A stretch of 64,000 nucleotides of DNA, taken from positions 218,542 through 282,541 of the forward strand of contig JAXLSS010000003.1 in the NCBI GenBank assembly GCA_046330395.1, read 5' to 3'. The translations under genes were made by a program, and so were the position numbers. The notes beneath the pieces are model-generated. The model was not told the origin of the DNA, did no database searches, and worked only from the letters and a program-made list of their open reading frames with translations. Shown here piece after piece: positions 43,134 through 51,701 of the stretch. This stretch comes from Ga0077560 sp046330395 (GTDB taxonomy: Bacteria; Actinomycetota; Thermoleophilia; Miltoncostaeales; Miltoncostaeaceae). Position 1 is the first letter of the stretch. The number at the start of each line of letters is the position of its first letter.

Positions 43134-45916
43134 CCCGTGTTCCTCATGCCCGAGGCGATGCCTGAGATGGTCAGCAGCAGCGGCGCCTCGGCCTGCGCGC
43201 GGCGCTCCGCGTCGTCGCCCGCCTGGCGCAGCTCCCGCAGCAGCCGGATCTGGATGGCGTGCAGGGGGTCGATGTAGGGGTTGCGCAGCCGGATGGAGCG
43301 CAGCAGGTGCGGCTTGTCCTCCAGCACCCCGGTGGTGCCCACCACCTGCACCAGGGCGTCGGTGGTGCGCGCGAACTCGCTCTCCACCTGGCCGAAGATG
43401 CGGTCCCGCAGGGAGGGGTCGGTCACGAGCCCACTGTATCCCCGGGCGATGCGCAGATCCGCCTTGCCCACGGTCATCATGCAGCTGTCCACCAGCGCCC
43501 GCCACCACGGCCACTCGGCGTACATCTCGCGCAGCACGTCCAGCCCGCCGCGGTAGCGCTCGCAGAAGCCACCGATGGCCGTGCCCACGCCGTACCAGCT
43601 GGGCAGCAGGTGCCGGTTCTGGGTCCAGGCGAACACCCAGGGGATCGCGCGCAGGTCCTCCACGCGCACATCGCCACCGTCACCGCCCGGCCGCCGTGCG
43701 GGGCGGCTGCCGATGTTTAGCAGCGACAGCTCGGCGATTGGGCTGGCCTCCAGGAAGTAGCGGCCGAACCCGGAGTCCTCGTACACCAGCCGCCGGTAGG
43801 TGGCCATGCTGTCCTCGGCCAGCTCGCCCAGGGCCTCGTCCCACACCCGCCGGCGCCCGGGGAACCCCATGGCGTCGTCCTCCTGCAGGGTGCGCAGCAG
43901 CACGGCGGCTACCACGGAGTCGAGGTTGCGCTCAGCCACGGGCCGCAGGCCGTACTTGAACGTCAGCGTCTCGCCCTGCTCGGTGATGCGGATGCGCCCG
44001 TTGAGGGTGCCGATGGGCCCGCCCATCACCGCGGCGTAGGTGGAGCCCCCGCCGCGGCTGGCGGTGCCACCGCGGCCGTGGAACAGGGTCAGCTCCACGC
44101 CGCTGAGCCGGCATGCGTCGGCCAGGCGCTCCTGGGCCTGATACAGCTCCCAGTTGGCGGCCAGGTAGCCGCCGTCCTTGTTGGAGTCGGAGTACCCCAC
44201 CATCACGGTCTGGCGGTTGCCGCGAGCCTCCAGGTTGCGGCGGTAGGCGGGCTGGGCCAGCAACCCCTTCACCATCTGGGGCGCCCGCCGCAGGTCGTCG
44301 ATGGTCTCGAACAGGGGCACCAGGTCCACCATGGAGGTGGGCGTCTCGATGGGGCTGCACAGACCCGTGACGCGCGCCGCCAGCTCGGCGGCCAGCAGGT
44401 CGCTGGGCTGGTGCGTGAAGCTCACGATCACGGTGCCGGCCGCCTCGGGCCCGTGGCGTCGCACCGCCATGCCCACCTGGTGGAAGGTCTCCACCACCTC
44501 CGACACCCGCTCGTCGGCGGGCCCGGCCTGCGGGGCCTCCGGGGCGGTGAGCAGCTCCTCCAGCCGCGCCACGCGGGCGTCCTCCTCCAGCGCGTTCCAG
44601 TCGCCGGTGGACATGCCCGCCCAGTGGGCCGCCAGCTCCTGGAACCGTGAGCTGTGCTGCCGCACGTCCAGCCGGGCCAGGTGGGTGCCGAAGATCTCGG
44701 CCTGGCGCATCAGGGCGTCGGCGCTGCGGGCCGCGATGCGCTCGCCGCGACCCGCGCGCAGCGACCGCAGCACCAGCCCGATGTCGTCGATCACCTCGCC
44801 CGCCGAGGTGTAGGGCCGGGGCGAGCCGGGGTGCAGCCGCTCGGAGATGAAGCGCAGCTTCTGCCGGTACGGCTGATGGGCGCCGCGGGCGGCCACCACC
44901 TCGGCCACCTCGGGCATCGCCGCGGCGTCCGCGGCCACCGAGGCCAGCAGCTCGTCGCTGACCGGCACCACCCGGTCGGAGATGGACAGGTCACGGGCCA
45001 GCTCCCGCGCCCGCTCGCCCAGCAGCCGCTGCGCCAGCGCGGCGTGCCGCGACAGCACCCGCCCCACCATGTCCGGGGTGCAGTTGGGGTTGCCGTCCTG
45101 GTCGCCCCCCGCCCACGACCCGAAGCTGAGCACGCGCTCGGGGCGCCGCACGGCCGGGGCGTGCTCGCGCAGCAGGGCGTCCAGCTCCTCGTGCACCCGC
45201 ACGCTGGCGCTCACCAGCACGCGCTCGAAGAAGTACAGGATGCGCGTGGCCTCGTCGTCCACGCTGGGGCGGTGGGCGCGCTGGTGGTCGCTCTGCCACA
45301 GGATCGTGACCTCCTCCAGGAGGCGCTCCAGCACCTCGCGGCGCTCCCTGGGCGTGATGCTGTCGCTGTCCAGCTGCTCCAGGCAGTGGTCCACCAGAAG
45401 GTGCTTGGCCAGCACGGTCTGGCGGGAGATCTCGGTGGGGTGGGCGGTGGCCACCAGCTCCACGCGCAGCCGGTCCAGCACGGCCTGCAGCCGCTCGTCG
45501 GGCACCCCGCGCGCGCTGATCTCGGCGAACGCCGCGGCCAGCGACTCCGGCTGGAAGCTGTGCTCCTCCTCGCGCTGGGCGTCGCGGCGCCGGCCGCGGC
45601 GCACCCGGTGGTGCTGCTCGGCGGCGTTGATCAGCTGGAAGTAGATGGCGAAGCACCGGATGACGCCCACCAGCGCGTCGGGCGCCAGCCCGTCCACGAT
45701 GCCGTTGATCTGCTGCTCGATGTGCAGCTGCTGATCCAGGTCCGGCTCGTCGCGCAGGGCGCGGGTGAGGAAGCGGATGCGCTCCTCGGTGTCCAGCAGC
45801 TCCTCGCCGCCCTGCTCCCGGATGACCGTTCCGAGCAGGTGGCCGAGCAGGGAGATGTCCCGCCGCAACTCCTCGTCACGGTCGGGGGGCGGCGGTGGGA
45901 GCGCGTCCTCGGACAT
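43130..45916 (-). CDS. ppc: Phosphoenolpyruvate carboxylase
   Basis: 928 residues, a full-length bacterial enzyme. Fixes bicarbonate on PEP to give oxaloacetate and refill the TCA cycle. The catalytic His lies in VELVATAHPTEISRQT near residue 160. The second signature is TVMVGYSDSNKDGGYLAANW. The glycine-rich loop is LFHGRGGTASRGGGSTYAAV. The C-terminus ends in the invariant GMRNTG. FGSWAGGDQDGNPNCTPDMV is also conserved. ATG 45916 has GGGAG nearby. It is preceded by a small membrane protein gene 26 bases upstream on the same strand and followed by the coupled gene at 43133. Confidence 0.97.
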   Translation of the reverse strand: MSEDALPPPPPDRDEELRRDISLLGHLLGTVIREQGGEELLDTEERIRFLTRALRDEPDLDQQLHIEQQINGIVDGLAPDALVGVIRCFAIYFQLINAAEQHHRVRRGRRRDAQREEEHSFQPESLAAAFAEISARGVPDERLQAVLDRLRVELVATAHPTEISRQTVLAKHLLVDHCLEQLDSDSITPRERREVLERLLEEVTILWQSDHQRAHRPSVDDEATRILYFFERVLVSASVRVHEELDALLREHAPAVRRPERVLSFGSWAGGDQDGNPNCTPDMVGRVLSRHAALAQRLLGERARELARDLSISDRVVPVSDELLASVAADAAAMPEVAEVVAARGAHQPYRQKLRFISERLHPGSPRPYTSAGEVIDDIGLVLRSLRAGRGERIAARSADALMRQAEIFGTHLARLDVRQHSSRFQELAAHWAGMSTGDWNALEEDARVARLEELLTAPEAPQAGPADERVSEVVETFHQVGMAVRRHGPEAAGTVIVSFTHQPSDLLAAELAARVTGLCSPIETPTSMVDLVPLFETIDDLRRAPQMVKGLLAQPAYRRNLEARGNRQTVMVGYSDSNKDGGYLAANWELYQAQERLADACRLSGVELTLFHGRGGTASRGGGSTYAAVMGGPIGTLNGRIRITEQGETLTFKYGLRPVAERNLDSVVAAVLLRTLQEDDAMGFPGRRRVWDEALGELAEDSMATYRRLVYEDSGFGRYFLEASPIAELSLLNIGSRPARRPGGDGGDVRVEDLRAIPWVFAWTQNRHLLPSWYGVGTAIGGFCERYRGGLDVLREMYAEWPWWRALVDSCMMTVGKADLRIARGYSGLVTDPSLRDRIFGQVESEFARTTDALVQVVGTTGVLEDKPHLLRSIRLRNPYIDPLHAIQIRLLRELRQAGDDAERRAQAEAPLLLTISGIASGMRNTG

Positions 45917-45942
45917 GGGCGCTCCCTACCGGCCGCGGGTCA

Positions 45943-46119
45943 TCAGCGGGGCTCGGGCCGGGCCTTCGCCGCGATGCTCGCCAGCGTGAACAGGCTCCAC
46001 AGGACCCCCAGGATGAGCGGCACGGGGCCCACCTTGTCGAGTTCCTCGTTGCCCACGAACAGCATCAGACCGCTCAGCACGACGAGCGCCAGAATCAACC
46101 AACCGGGGAATCCCCGCAT
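45943..46119 (-). CDS. Small two-helix membrane protein
   Basis: 58 residues: WLILALVVLSGLMLFVGNEE and VGPVPLILGVLWSLFTLASI are two membrane helices joined by a short charged loop, with a basic C-terminus (AKARPEPR). GGAGGG lies just upstream of ATG 46119. It is probably in one unit with ppc. Too small to assign; similar tiny membrane proteins are common and uncharacterised. Confidence 0.5.
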   Translation of the reverse strand: MRGFPGWLILALVVLSGLMLFVGNEELDKVGPVPLILGVLWSLFTLASIAAKARPEPR

Positions 46120-46185
46120 GCATCCCTCCACGTTCCGGTCGTGAGCGGGAAAACTACACCTCAGCCGGTCCGGGCGGCAGGGGGC

Positions 46186-46194
46186 TGCTAACCT
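46186..46194 (+). promoter_or_regulatory. Extended -10 (TGC-TAACCT) for STAS gene
   Basis: TGN-TANNNT element ending ten bases before the ATG at 46205, with no ribosome site. A leaderless or nearly leaderless transcript is likely. Confidence 0.4.
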
Positions 46195-46204
46195 GCGCGG
46201 CCGA

Positions 46205-46534
46205 ATGGCTGAGGAACAGGTCCACGTGGAGGTCGCCGAGCTGGGGGACGGTGTGCTGGTGACCGTCACCGGTGTCGTCGACGCGCTCTCGCTGCCGGAG
46301 GTGTCGCGCGAGCTCACCGACGCGCAGCGCGGCTCCGGCACCGTGTACGTCGACCTCGCCGGGGTCACGTTCATGGACAGCCGCGGGCTGGGATCGCTCA
46401 TCGCCGCCAACGAGCGCAGCCGCGAGGGCGCGGCCCCCATGCGCATCTACCGCCCCTCCGACGCGGTGCGGCGCCTGCTGGAGGTCTCCGGGGTGGGTCC
46501 CGTGCTCACCGAGGTCACCGAGCTTCCCGGCTGA
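46205..46534 (+). CDS. STAS-domain anti-sigma-factor antagonist
   Basis: 109 residues, a single STAS domain of SpoIIAA type. VLVTVTGVVDALSLPEVSRE forms the first strands. VYVDLAGVTFMDSRGLGSLI contains the DSRG motif with the Ser normally phosphorylated by an anti-sigma kinase. LLEVSGVGPVLTEV ends the domain. In the unphosphorylated form such proteins free a sigma factor by binding its kinase inhibitor. No kinase or sigma gene is adjacent; instead an ArgH-like lyase starts seven bases after the stop, an unusual partner. Confidence 0.85.
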   Translation: MAEEQVHVEVAELGDGVLVTVTGVVDALSLPEVSRELTDAQRGSGTVYVDLAGVTFMDSRGLGSLIAANERSREGAAPMRIYRPSDAVRRLLEVSGVGPVLTEVTELPG

Positions 46535-46541
46535 GCCTGGG

Positions 46542-48059
46542 GTGACCGGGGGCTACCTGGGCGAGGGGGGCCGGCTCACCGGTGGTCCCGCGCCCGAGCT
46601 GGTGGCGTCCGGCTACGCGCAGGAGATCGCGCACGCGCCCCGTCTGGCGCGGGCGATGGGCGAGGCCGACCTGGCGCACGCGGTGGCCCTTGCCGACTGC
46701 GGTGCCCTGGACACGGCCGTGGCGGCCGCGCTGATCGGCGGGTTGCGCGAGCTGGAGGCCATTCCGGCGGACGACTTCCCCTGGAACCCCGCCAGGGGTG
46801 ATGCCTTCAACTCTCGCGAGGCGGAGCTGACCCGGCGCGTGGGCCCGGCGGCCGCCGGATGGCTGTCGGCGGGCCGGCCGCGGCGCGAGGCGTTCCGCGT
46901 GGCGCTGCGCCAGGTGGCCCGCGACGGGGCCGTCGACCTGCACGATGCGCTGGTGGAGCTGGCCGAGGCCCTGCTTGTGCATGCCGCCGTCACCGCGCAG
47001 GACCTGGCCGCCGACTACACCTACCTGCAGCCCGCGCAGCCCACCACCGTGGGGCACCTGCTGCTGGCGTATCTGCGGCCGGCGCTGCGCGACGCCGCGC
47101 GCCTGCGCGAGGTGCACGGGGAGCTGTGCCGCAGCGTGGCGGGTGTGGGCGGCAGCGCAGGTTCTCGGTGGCCCATCGACCGCACCCGGCTTGCCGCGCT
47201 GCTGGGGTGTGACGGACTGGTGGAGCACGCCAAGGACGCCGCCTGGCAGGTGGACGTGTACGTGCAGCTGGTGGCCGCCGTGGCCACCTCGTGCATGCAC
47301 GGCTCCCACATCGGGCAGGACCTGGAGATCCTGGCCAGCCAGGAGTTCGGGATGGTGCAGCTGGCCGACCAGCACAGCCGCGCGTCGGCCCTGATGCCGC
47401 AGAAGCGCAACCCGTACGCCCTGGCGGTGGTGCGCACCATGGCCGGTACCGCGGCGGGGGAACTGGCGGGGTTGCTGGTGACCCTCCACACCGGCTCGGC
47501 CCGCACCGACCACTTCCACGCCCTCAACGGCATGGTGCCACGCCTGATGGCCGAGGCCCACGCCGTTGCGCACCTGCTGGCCCGCGTGGTGGCCGGCATG
47601 CACGTCGATTCCGCCCGCATGGGTGACGCCGCGCGCCGCGGGTTCACGCAGGCGGCGGACGTGGCCGACGTGGTGGCGCAGGACTGCGGGCTGGACTACC
47701 GCACCGCCCACCACGTGGTGGGCCGGGCCGTGCGCATGGTGGTCGATGCCGGCGGGGAGCCCGGCGACCTCACCCCGGATCTGCTGGAACGCGCCGGGGC
47801 GGACGCCGGCGGCCACGCGGTGCGGATCTCCCCGGAACGCCTAGCCGAGGCCCTCGACCCGCTGGCCTGCGCGCTCGGCCGGCCCCAGGTGGGGTCATCG
47901 GGCCCGGAGGCCATGCGCGCCATGATCGCCCACGCCGGCGCGGACATCGCCGAGGCGCGGGTGTGGTCGCGCGAGGCCCGCCGGCGCCGGGAGGCGGGCG
48001 CACACCTGCTGGCGGCATCCGCCGATGCGCTGGTGTCGCGCGGCTCAACTTCCACCTGA
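46542..48059 (+). CDS. ArgH-like lyase of the fumarase/aspartase superfamily
   Basis: 505 residues. The superfamily signature is RASALMPQKRNPYALAVVRT, with the catalytic Ser before the MPxK loop. Other conserved parts are NSREAELTRRVGPAAAGWLS, TYLQPAQPTTVGHLLLAYLR, ASQEFGMVQLADQHS and TDHFHALNGMVPR. The overall layout is closest to argininosuccinate lyase (reversible release of fumarate), but the N-terminal substrate loop differs and the C-terminal 60 residues are extra, so a different substrate is quite possible. The start is GTG 46542, seven bases after the STAS gene stop. No other arginine gene is nearby. A receiver-domain gene follows after 50 bases. Confidence 0.72.
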   Translation: MTGGYLGEGGRLTGGPAPELVASGYAQEIAHAPRLARAMGEADLAHAVALADCGALDTAVAAALIGGLRELEAIPADDFPWNPARGDAFNSREAELTRRVGPAAAGWLSAGRPRREAFRVALRQVARDGAVDLHDALVELAEALLVHAAVTAQDLAADYTYLQPAQPTTVGHLLLAYLRPALRDAARLREVHGELCRSVAGVGGSAGSRWPIDRTRLAALLGCDGLVEHAKDAAWQVDVYVQLVAAVATSCMHGSHIGQDLEILASQEFGMVQLADQHSRASALMPQKRNPYALAVVRTMAGTAAGELAGLLVTLHTGSARTDHFHALNGMVPRLMAEAHAVAHLLARVVAGMHVDSARMGDAARRGFTQAADVADVVAQDCGLDYRTAHHVVGRAVRMVVDAGGEPGDLTPDLLERAGADAGGHAVRISPERLAEALDPLACALGRPQVGSSGPEAMRAMIAHAGADIAEARVWSREARRRREAGAHLLAASADALVSRGSTST

Positions 48060-48108
48060 GCGGTGCCGAGGGGTGGGCGCACGCACACCCGACCAGAGGA
48101 CGCCGACT

Positions 48109-48516
48109 ATGGACCGGCAACCCGTCGTGCTGGTGGCGGACGACGATGAGGACGTGCTGGAGCTGGTGGCCTTCCGGCTGCGTCGCGCCGGATACCTCAC
48201 GCTGACGGCGCGCAACGGCCGCGAGGCGCTGGACGTGGCCCGCGCGCAGCACCCGGACCTCGCCGTGCTGGATATCAGCATGCCGGAGGTGGACGGGCTG
48301 GAGGTCACCCGCAGCCTGCGTGGCCACCGTGACACCTCGGAGATGCCGATCATCCTGCTCACGGCCAGGTCGCAGGAGCGTGACGTGCGCGCCGGCATCG
48401 AGGCCGGGGCCGACACCTACATCCGCAAACCGTTCAGCCACCGTGAGCTCCGCGCTCGCGTGGAGACCATGCTGGGCGCCCTGTCGGCCCGCGAGGACGC
48501 GGCCCGCCGGGTGTGA
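48109..48516 (+). CDS. Single-domain response regulator
   Basis: 135 residues, one receiver domain only. VLVADDDEDVLELVAFRLRR, the phospho-acceptor in LAVLDISMPEVDGLEVTRSL, IILLTARSQERD and the Lys in TYIRKPFSHRELRARVETML are all present, so it should accept phosphate. There is no output domain; such proteins relay phosphate or act by binding partners. It follows the STAS/lyase pair in the same direction and converges with the PAS-like gene. GAGGA upstream of ATG 48109 supports the start. Confidence 0.85.
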   Translation: MDRQPVVLVADDDEDVLELVAFRLRRAGYLTLTARNGREALDVARAQHPDLAVLDISMPEVDGLEVTRSLRGHRDTSEMPIILLTARSQERDVRAGIEAGADTYIRKPFSHRELRARVETMLGALSAREDAARRV

Positions 48517-48526
48517 CCCCGGTGGG

Positions 48527-49297
48527 TCAGTCGCGCCCCGTGCGCGGCTCCTGCACGGCCACCGCCACGTAGCCCACCAGCGCGCCGTCGCTGGAGAACC
48601 GCGGCGTGCAGCTGACGCGGTGGGCCTCCGGGCCCCGTGCCGTGACCAGGTGCACGTGCAACTCGATCGACCGCTGCTCCGCCCGCGCGGCCGTGAGGGC
48701 CTGGCCCACGCGCTCGCGGTCGGCGGCGGCGACGGCGTCCGCCAGTTCCGTCCCGGGCGCCGCGGGCATCCCGAGGCGCTCCGCCGCCAGGTTGCGCGTG
48801 ACGATGCGCAGCGACGCGTCGATGAGCCAGGCGGGCAGGGGGAGGCCGTCCACCAGCGCGGCCACCTCCAGGTCGCCGTCGCCCTCCCGCGCCGACGCCT
48901 GCGGGGTGCGGGCGCGCGTGGACCCGGGCGGCCAGCCCACCACGTCCAGCACGGCGATGCACTCCTCCAGGTCGTGCACGGCGGCGTCGGCGTCCCACTC
49001 GGCGTGGTCGCGCCCGGCCAGGATGGTGGCCTCGTCCAGGGCCTCTCCCGCGGCGCCCAGGGTGGCCAGCGCAGCCATGCGCACCAGGGCCGCATCCTCG
49101 TCGGTCAGCGTGGCGGACCGCTGCGCGGATCCGGGCCAGCCAAGGCTGTCCAGCACGGCTGCGCTGCGGCGCATCATGTCGGCCGCCTCGCCGGTGGTGT
49201 CGTCATCGCCCACGGCGTCCGCGGCCGGGTCGAAAATGCAGTTCTTCACCAGGCGTCGGGCCACTTCGAGCAGCGGCGCATTCAGGTTGATGATCAT
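48527..49297 (-). CDS. PAS-like sensor protein without output domain
   Basis: 256 residues. The N-terminal helical half has two similar segments (EAADMMRRSAAVLDSLGWPG and DAAVHDLEECIAVLDVVGWP), which look like a duplicated helical unit. The C-terminal half (about residues 150-250) resembles a PAS fold (LPLPAWLIDASLRIVTRNLA, RVSCTPRFSSDGALVGYVAV). There is no kinase, cyclase or DNA-binding part. ATG 49297 lacks a clear ribosome site. It is convergent with the stand-alone receiver gene, and the two may meet in one signalling path, though this is only inferred from proximity. Its upstream region is unusually AT-rich. Confidence 0.6.
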   Translation of the reverse strand: MIINLNAPLLEVARRLVKNCIFDPAADAVGDDDTTGEAADMMRRSAAVLDSLGWPGSAQRSATLTDEDAALVRMAALATLGAAGEALDEATILAGRDHAEWDADAAVHDLEECIAVLDVVGWPPGSTRARTPQASAREGDGDLEVAALVDGLPLPAWLIDASLRIVTRNLAAERLGMPAAPGTELADAVAAADRERVGQALTAARAEQRSIELHVHLVTARGPEAHRVSCTPRFSSDGALVGYVAVAVQEPRTGRD

Positions 49298-49481
49298 CGG
49301 GGGTTTTGGCGCTTCAAGCTGGGGTTGGGATCGAAATGGACGGCGAAAACAGCCGTTTTCGGAAGATTAGCGAAAGTCCTTTGGTAGACTCCGGACAACG
49401 TTACCTTTCTTACACCTCCGGGCAGAAGCGCATGACCGGATCATGGATTACAGTACCGGGGACCCACCATTCGCTTGTTGA
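49298..49481. other. AT-richer gap with hairpin upstream of recombinase
   Basis: 184 bases clearly lower in GC than all surroundings. CGAAAAC/GTTTTCG (49344-49361) forms a 7-bp hairpin. TTTGGTAGACT and AACGTTACC are AT-rich promoter-like spots, but no paired -35/-10 was found. The composition suggests acquired DNA or a regulatory region. Confidence 0.5.
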
Positions 49482-50159
49482 ATGGAAGAAAGACACCGCC
49501 AACAGGATGATGGCGACGACCGGGGGAGGCCGGCGATAACTCGCTACGAGAACACACCGGCACACATCGATGTTGGTTCCGATGATGTGCCAGAAGAACT
49601 GCTCACCACGGACGAGGCGCGCGCCCTCATCAAGAGCGCGTCCAACCGTGCCCCCACCGGCGTCCGCAACCGGGCGCTGATCACCATGATGTACCGGGTT
49701 GGCCTACGACCCGGTGAGGCCCTCGGCCTGTCGATGGAGGATGTCAACCTCGACGAGGGCACCGTGCTGGTGCCGGCCCGCAAGGGCGGCACCCGTCGCG
49801 TGTCCGGCATCGACGGCGGGAGCGTGGAGATCATCCGGCGCTGGCTTCAGCGTCGTGAGCGCATGGGCATCGACCCCGGCGCGCCCCTGTTCTGCACGCT
49901 CGCCGGTGAGGGACTCAAGGCCGCCTACGTGCGGGAGCTGTTGCCCCGCCTCGCACGCAAGGCCGGCATCGACAAGCGCGTCCATCCGCTCGGCCTCCGC
50001 TACGCCTGTGCGTCGGAGATGAGTGCCGAGGGGTTCCCCACCGCCCTCATCGAGGCCCACCTGGGTGTGGCGGTCAGCGGCAGCGCGCGGCGGTACCTGC
50101 GCCAGTACAGCCAGGACGAGGTCATCGCCGCGGTGCGCCAGCGGGAGTGGCGCCTGTAG
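49482..50159 (+). CDS. Core-only tyrosine recombinase, active site partly altered
   Basis: 225 residues covering only the catalytic domain; the N-terminal core-binding domain is missing. LTTDEARALIKSASNRAPTG opens the domain, MYRVGLRPGEALGLSMEDVN holds the first Arg, PARKGGTRRVSG the Lys, HPLGLRYACASEM the second Arg, AHLGVAVSGSARRYLRQY the nucleophile Tyr. The HxxR His is Leu (LGLR) here, and the LGH/W site reads AHLG. It may therefore be a weak recombinase or a DNA-binding relic. The N-terminal 20 residues are low-complexity and the true start uncertain. No att-like repeats were seen around it, and it is unrelated in sequence to the integrase at 62 kb. Confidence 0.65.
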   Translation: MEERHRQQDDGDDRGRPAITRYENTPAHIDVGSDDVPEELLTTDEARALIKSASNRAPTGVRNRALITMMYRVGLRPGEALGLSMEDVNLDEGTVLVPARKGGTRRVSGIDGGSVEIIRRWLQRRERMGIDPGAPLFCTLAGEGLKAAYVRELLPRLARKAGIDKRVHPLGLRYACASEMSAEGFPTALIEAHLGVAVSGSARRYLRQYSQDEVIAAVRQREWRL

Positions 50160-50168
50160 CACCGGGAT

Positions 50169-50204
50169 GCGGTGGCGTCGCCCGCATCGCGGGGACGCCA
50201 CCGC
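50169..50204. terminator. 11-bp two-way hairpin between recombinase and NlpC/P60 gene
   Basis: GCGGTGGCGTC and GACGCCACCGC pair. It is placed between convergent stops at 50159 and 50211. Confidence 0.65.
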
Positions 50205-50210
50205 GCCCGT

Positions 50211-51602
50211 TCACCGCGGCGCGACTGCCGGCGCGGTGGTGACCGGAGTGGTGGTCACCGGAGTGTTGTTGACGGGTACCGGCGGCGCGCCCATCGCCAC
50301 GGGGCGACGGCCCCATGCCTGGCCCGCGGTCCAGTACCCCGCCAGCCAGGTCACCGACACACCGGCGCGCGATCCGGAGGACTGCACGATCCACCCTCCG
50401 CCCAGGGAGATCGCCGCGTGGCTGATGCCACCCCGTTTGGTGGCCGGGCCCGCGGCCCCGAAGAACACCAGGTCGCCGGCGGCCAGCTGCGCCAGCGGCA
50501 CGCGCCGGCCGGGTGCCTCCCACGCCATGTCATCGGCCGTGCGGCCACGCAGATCGCCGCCCAGGTTGAGTGACTGCGACCGGGGCGCACCCTTGAAGGC
50601 CCACCACACCAGGCCCGAGCAGTCGAATCCCCCGGCGGCCTGCCCGCCCCAGGGGGACGCGGTGGTGGGCCAGTCGCCGCCCCACACGTAGGGGTGGCCC
50701 ACCTGCCACAGGGCCGCCTGCACGGCGGAGCGCTGGGCGTCGCCCATGTCCGGCAGCTGGATGTCGCGGTACGCCGCCAGCGCCGACAGGCGGCCGGCGT
50801 CCATGGTGCGGGCGCCGTTCACCAGCGCCATCAGGTCGGCGGCGTGCATGGGCTGGGCGTCGCTGCGTTCCACGGCCTCCACGTCGGCCGGGTAGTTGTG
50901 ACGCAGCCCCATCTCACGCACCAGCACGGCGGCGGCGAAGCCCGCGGGCAGGCGGAAGCGCGTGCCGTCGGCGGTGTGCAGGCCCGCCAGCCCGCGCAGC
51001 TCGTCGGTGAGCCCCAGCGCCCGCACCACGGCGGCGTCGGCCTGGCGGGCGGTGACGGTGGCGTCCGGGTGGAAGGCGGTCGTGCGCGGGCCCATCAGCC
51101 CGCTGGCCGCCACCACGGCGATGGCCGCGGCGTCGGGGTCGCCCGCGGGGACGTCCGGCGGCAGCGAGGCGGCGTTGGCTCCAGCGGCCGCGTTGCCCCG
51201 GGTGCGCAGGATGGCGGCCAGTCCGCGGGCCAGCTGGCGACGCGTGGAATCGGAGGACAGAGCGGTGTCGCCCGATGGCCACACCCCGTCGGTCACCATC
51301 CGCCGCCGTGCGGCCAGCGCCCAGGTGAAGGGGCGGTCCTGCGGAGCCACGGGCGTGGTGTTGCCACCGTTGGGCGTGTTGCCGTTGCCGGCCGGCGGGG
51401 TCACCGGGGTGGATGCGGCGCCGCGCCTGGGCGTGGCGGGCTTGGGTGCGGTCACCACGGGGGTGGTGGTGACGGGCGGGACGTAGCCCGGAGTGCCCGG
51501 CGCCGGGGTCAGCTGTGCCGGCGGGGGCTCGGATGACGTCTGCGCGGCGGCGGGTGCGGCCGCCACCAGCAGCGCCAGGAGTGTGGGGGTGAGTCGCCGC
51601 AC
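50211..51602 (-). CDS. Secreted NlpC/P60 peptidoglycan endopeptidase
   Basis: 463 residues. Signal peptide LTPTLLALLVAAAPAAAQ, then a Pro/Thr-rich linker. A region resembling S-layer-homology-type repeats follows (FTWALAARRRMVTDGVWPSG, FHPDATVTARQADAAVVRAL). The NlpC/P60 domain has YVWGGDWPTT and GGFDCSGLVWWAFKG with the Cys nucleophile, RVPLAQLAAGDLVFFG, and the catalytic His in ISHAAISLGGGWIVQSS. It cleaves D-glutamyl-diamino acid bonds in the wall. The end is another Thr/Pro/Val-rich tail. GTG 51602 is chosen because the signal peptide begins right there. Confidence 0.83.
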   Translation of the reverse strand: MRRLTPTLLALLVAAAPAAAQTSSEPPPAQLTPAPGTPGYVPPVTTTPVVTAPKPATPRRGAASTPVTPPAGNGNTPNGGNTTPVAPQDRPFTWALAARRRMVTDGVWPSGDTALSSDSTRRQLARGLAAILRTRGNAAAGANAASLPPDVPAGDPDAAAIAVVAASGLMGPRTTAFHPDATVTARQADAAVVRALGLTDELRGLAGLHTADGTRFRLPAGFAAAVLVREMGLRHNYPADVEAVERSDAQPMHAADLMALVNGARTMDAGRLSALAAYRDIQLPDMGDAQRSAVQAALWQVGHPYVWGGDWPTTASPWGGQAAGGFDCSGLVWWAFKGAPRSQSLNLGGDLRGRTADDMAWEAPGRRVPLAQLAAGDLVFFGAAGPATKRGGISHAAISLGGGWIVQSSGSRAGVSVTWLAGYWTAGQAWGRRPVAMGAPPVPVNNTPVTTTPVTTAPAVAPR

Positions 51603-51701
51603 CCGGTGAGCATCGGCGCCGCCGGGTGCGCGCTTGACCCGCCGATGTCGCCGGGGAACCCGGCGCACACATCCTTCTCACCCCGCGCACACGATGGGAT
51701 C

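Noticed and set aside
44654..46144. Plus-strand frame opposite PEP carboxylase
   Set aside because: Antisense shadow; no start signal, and the real gene has full family motifs.
49482..50159. A second integrated element around the short recombinase
   Set aside because: No flanking repeats, cargo or broken neighbour genes are visible; genes on both sides look native.
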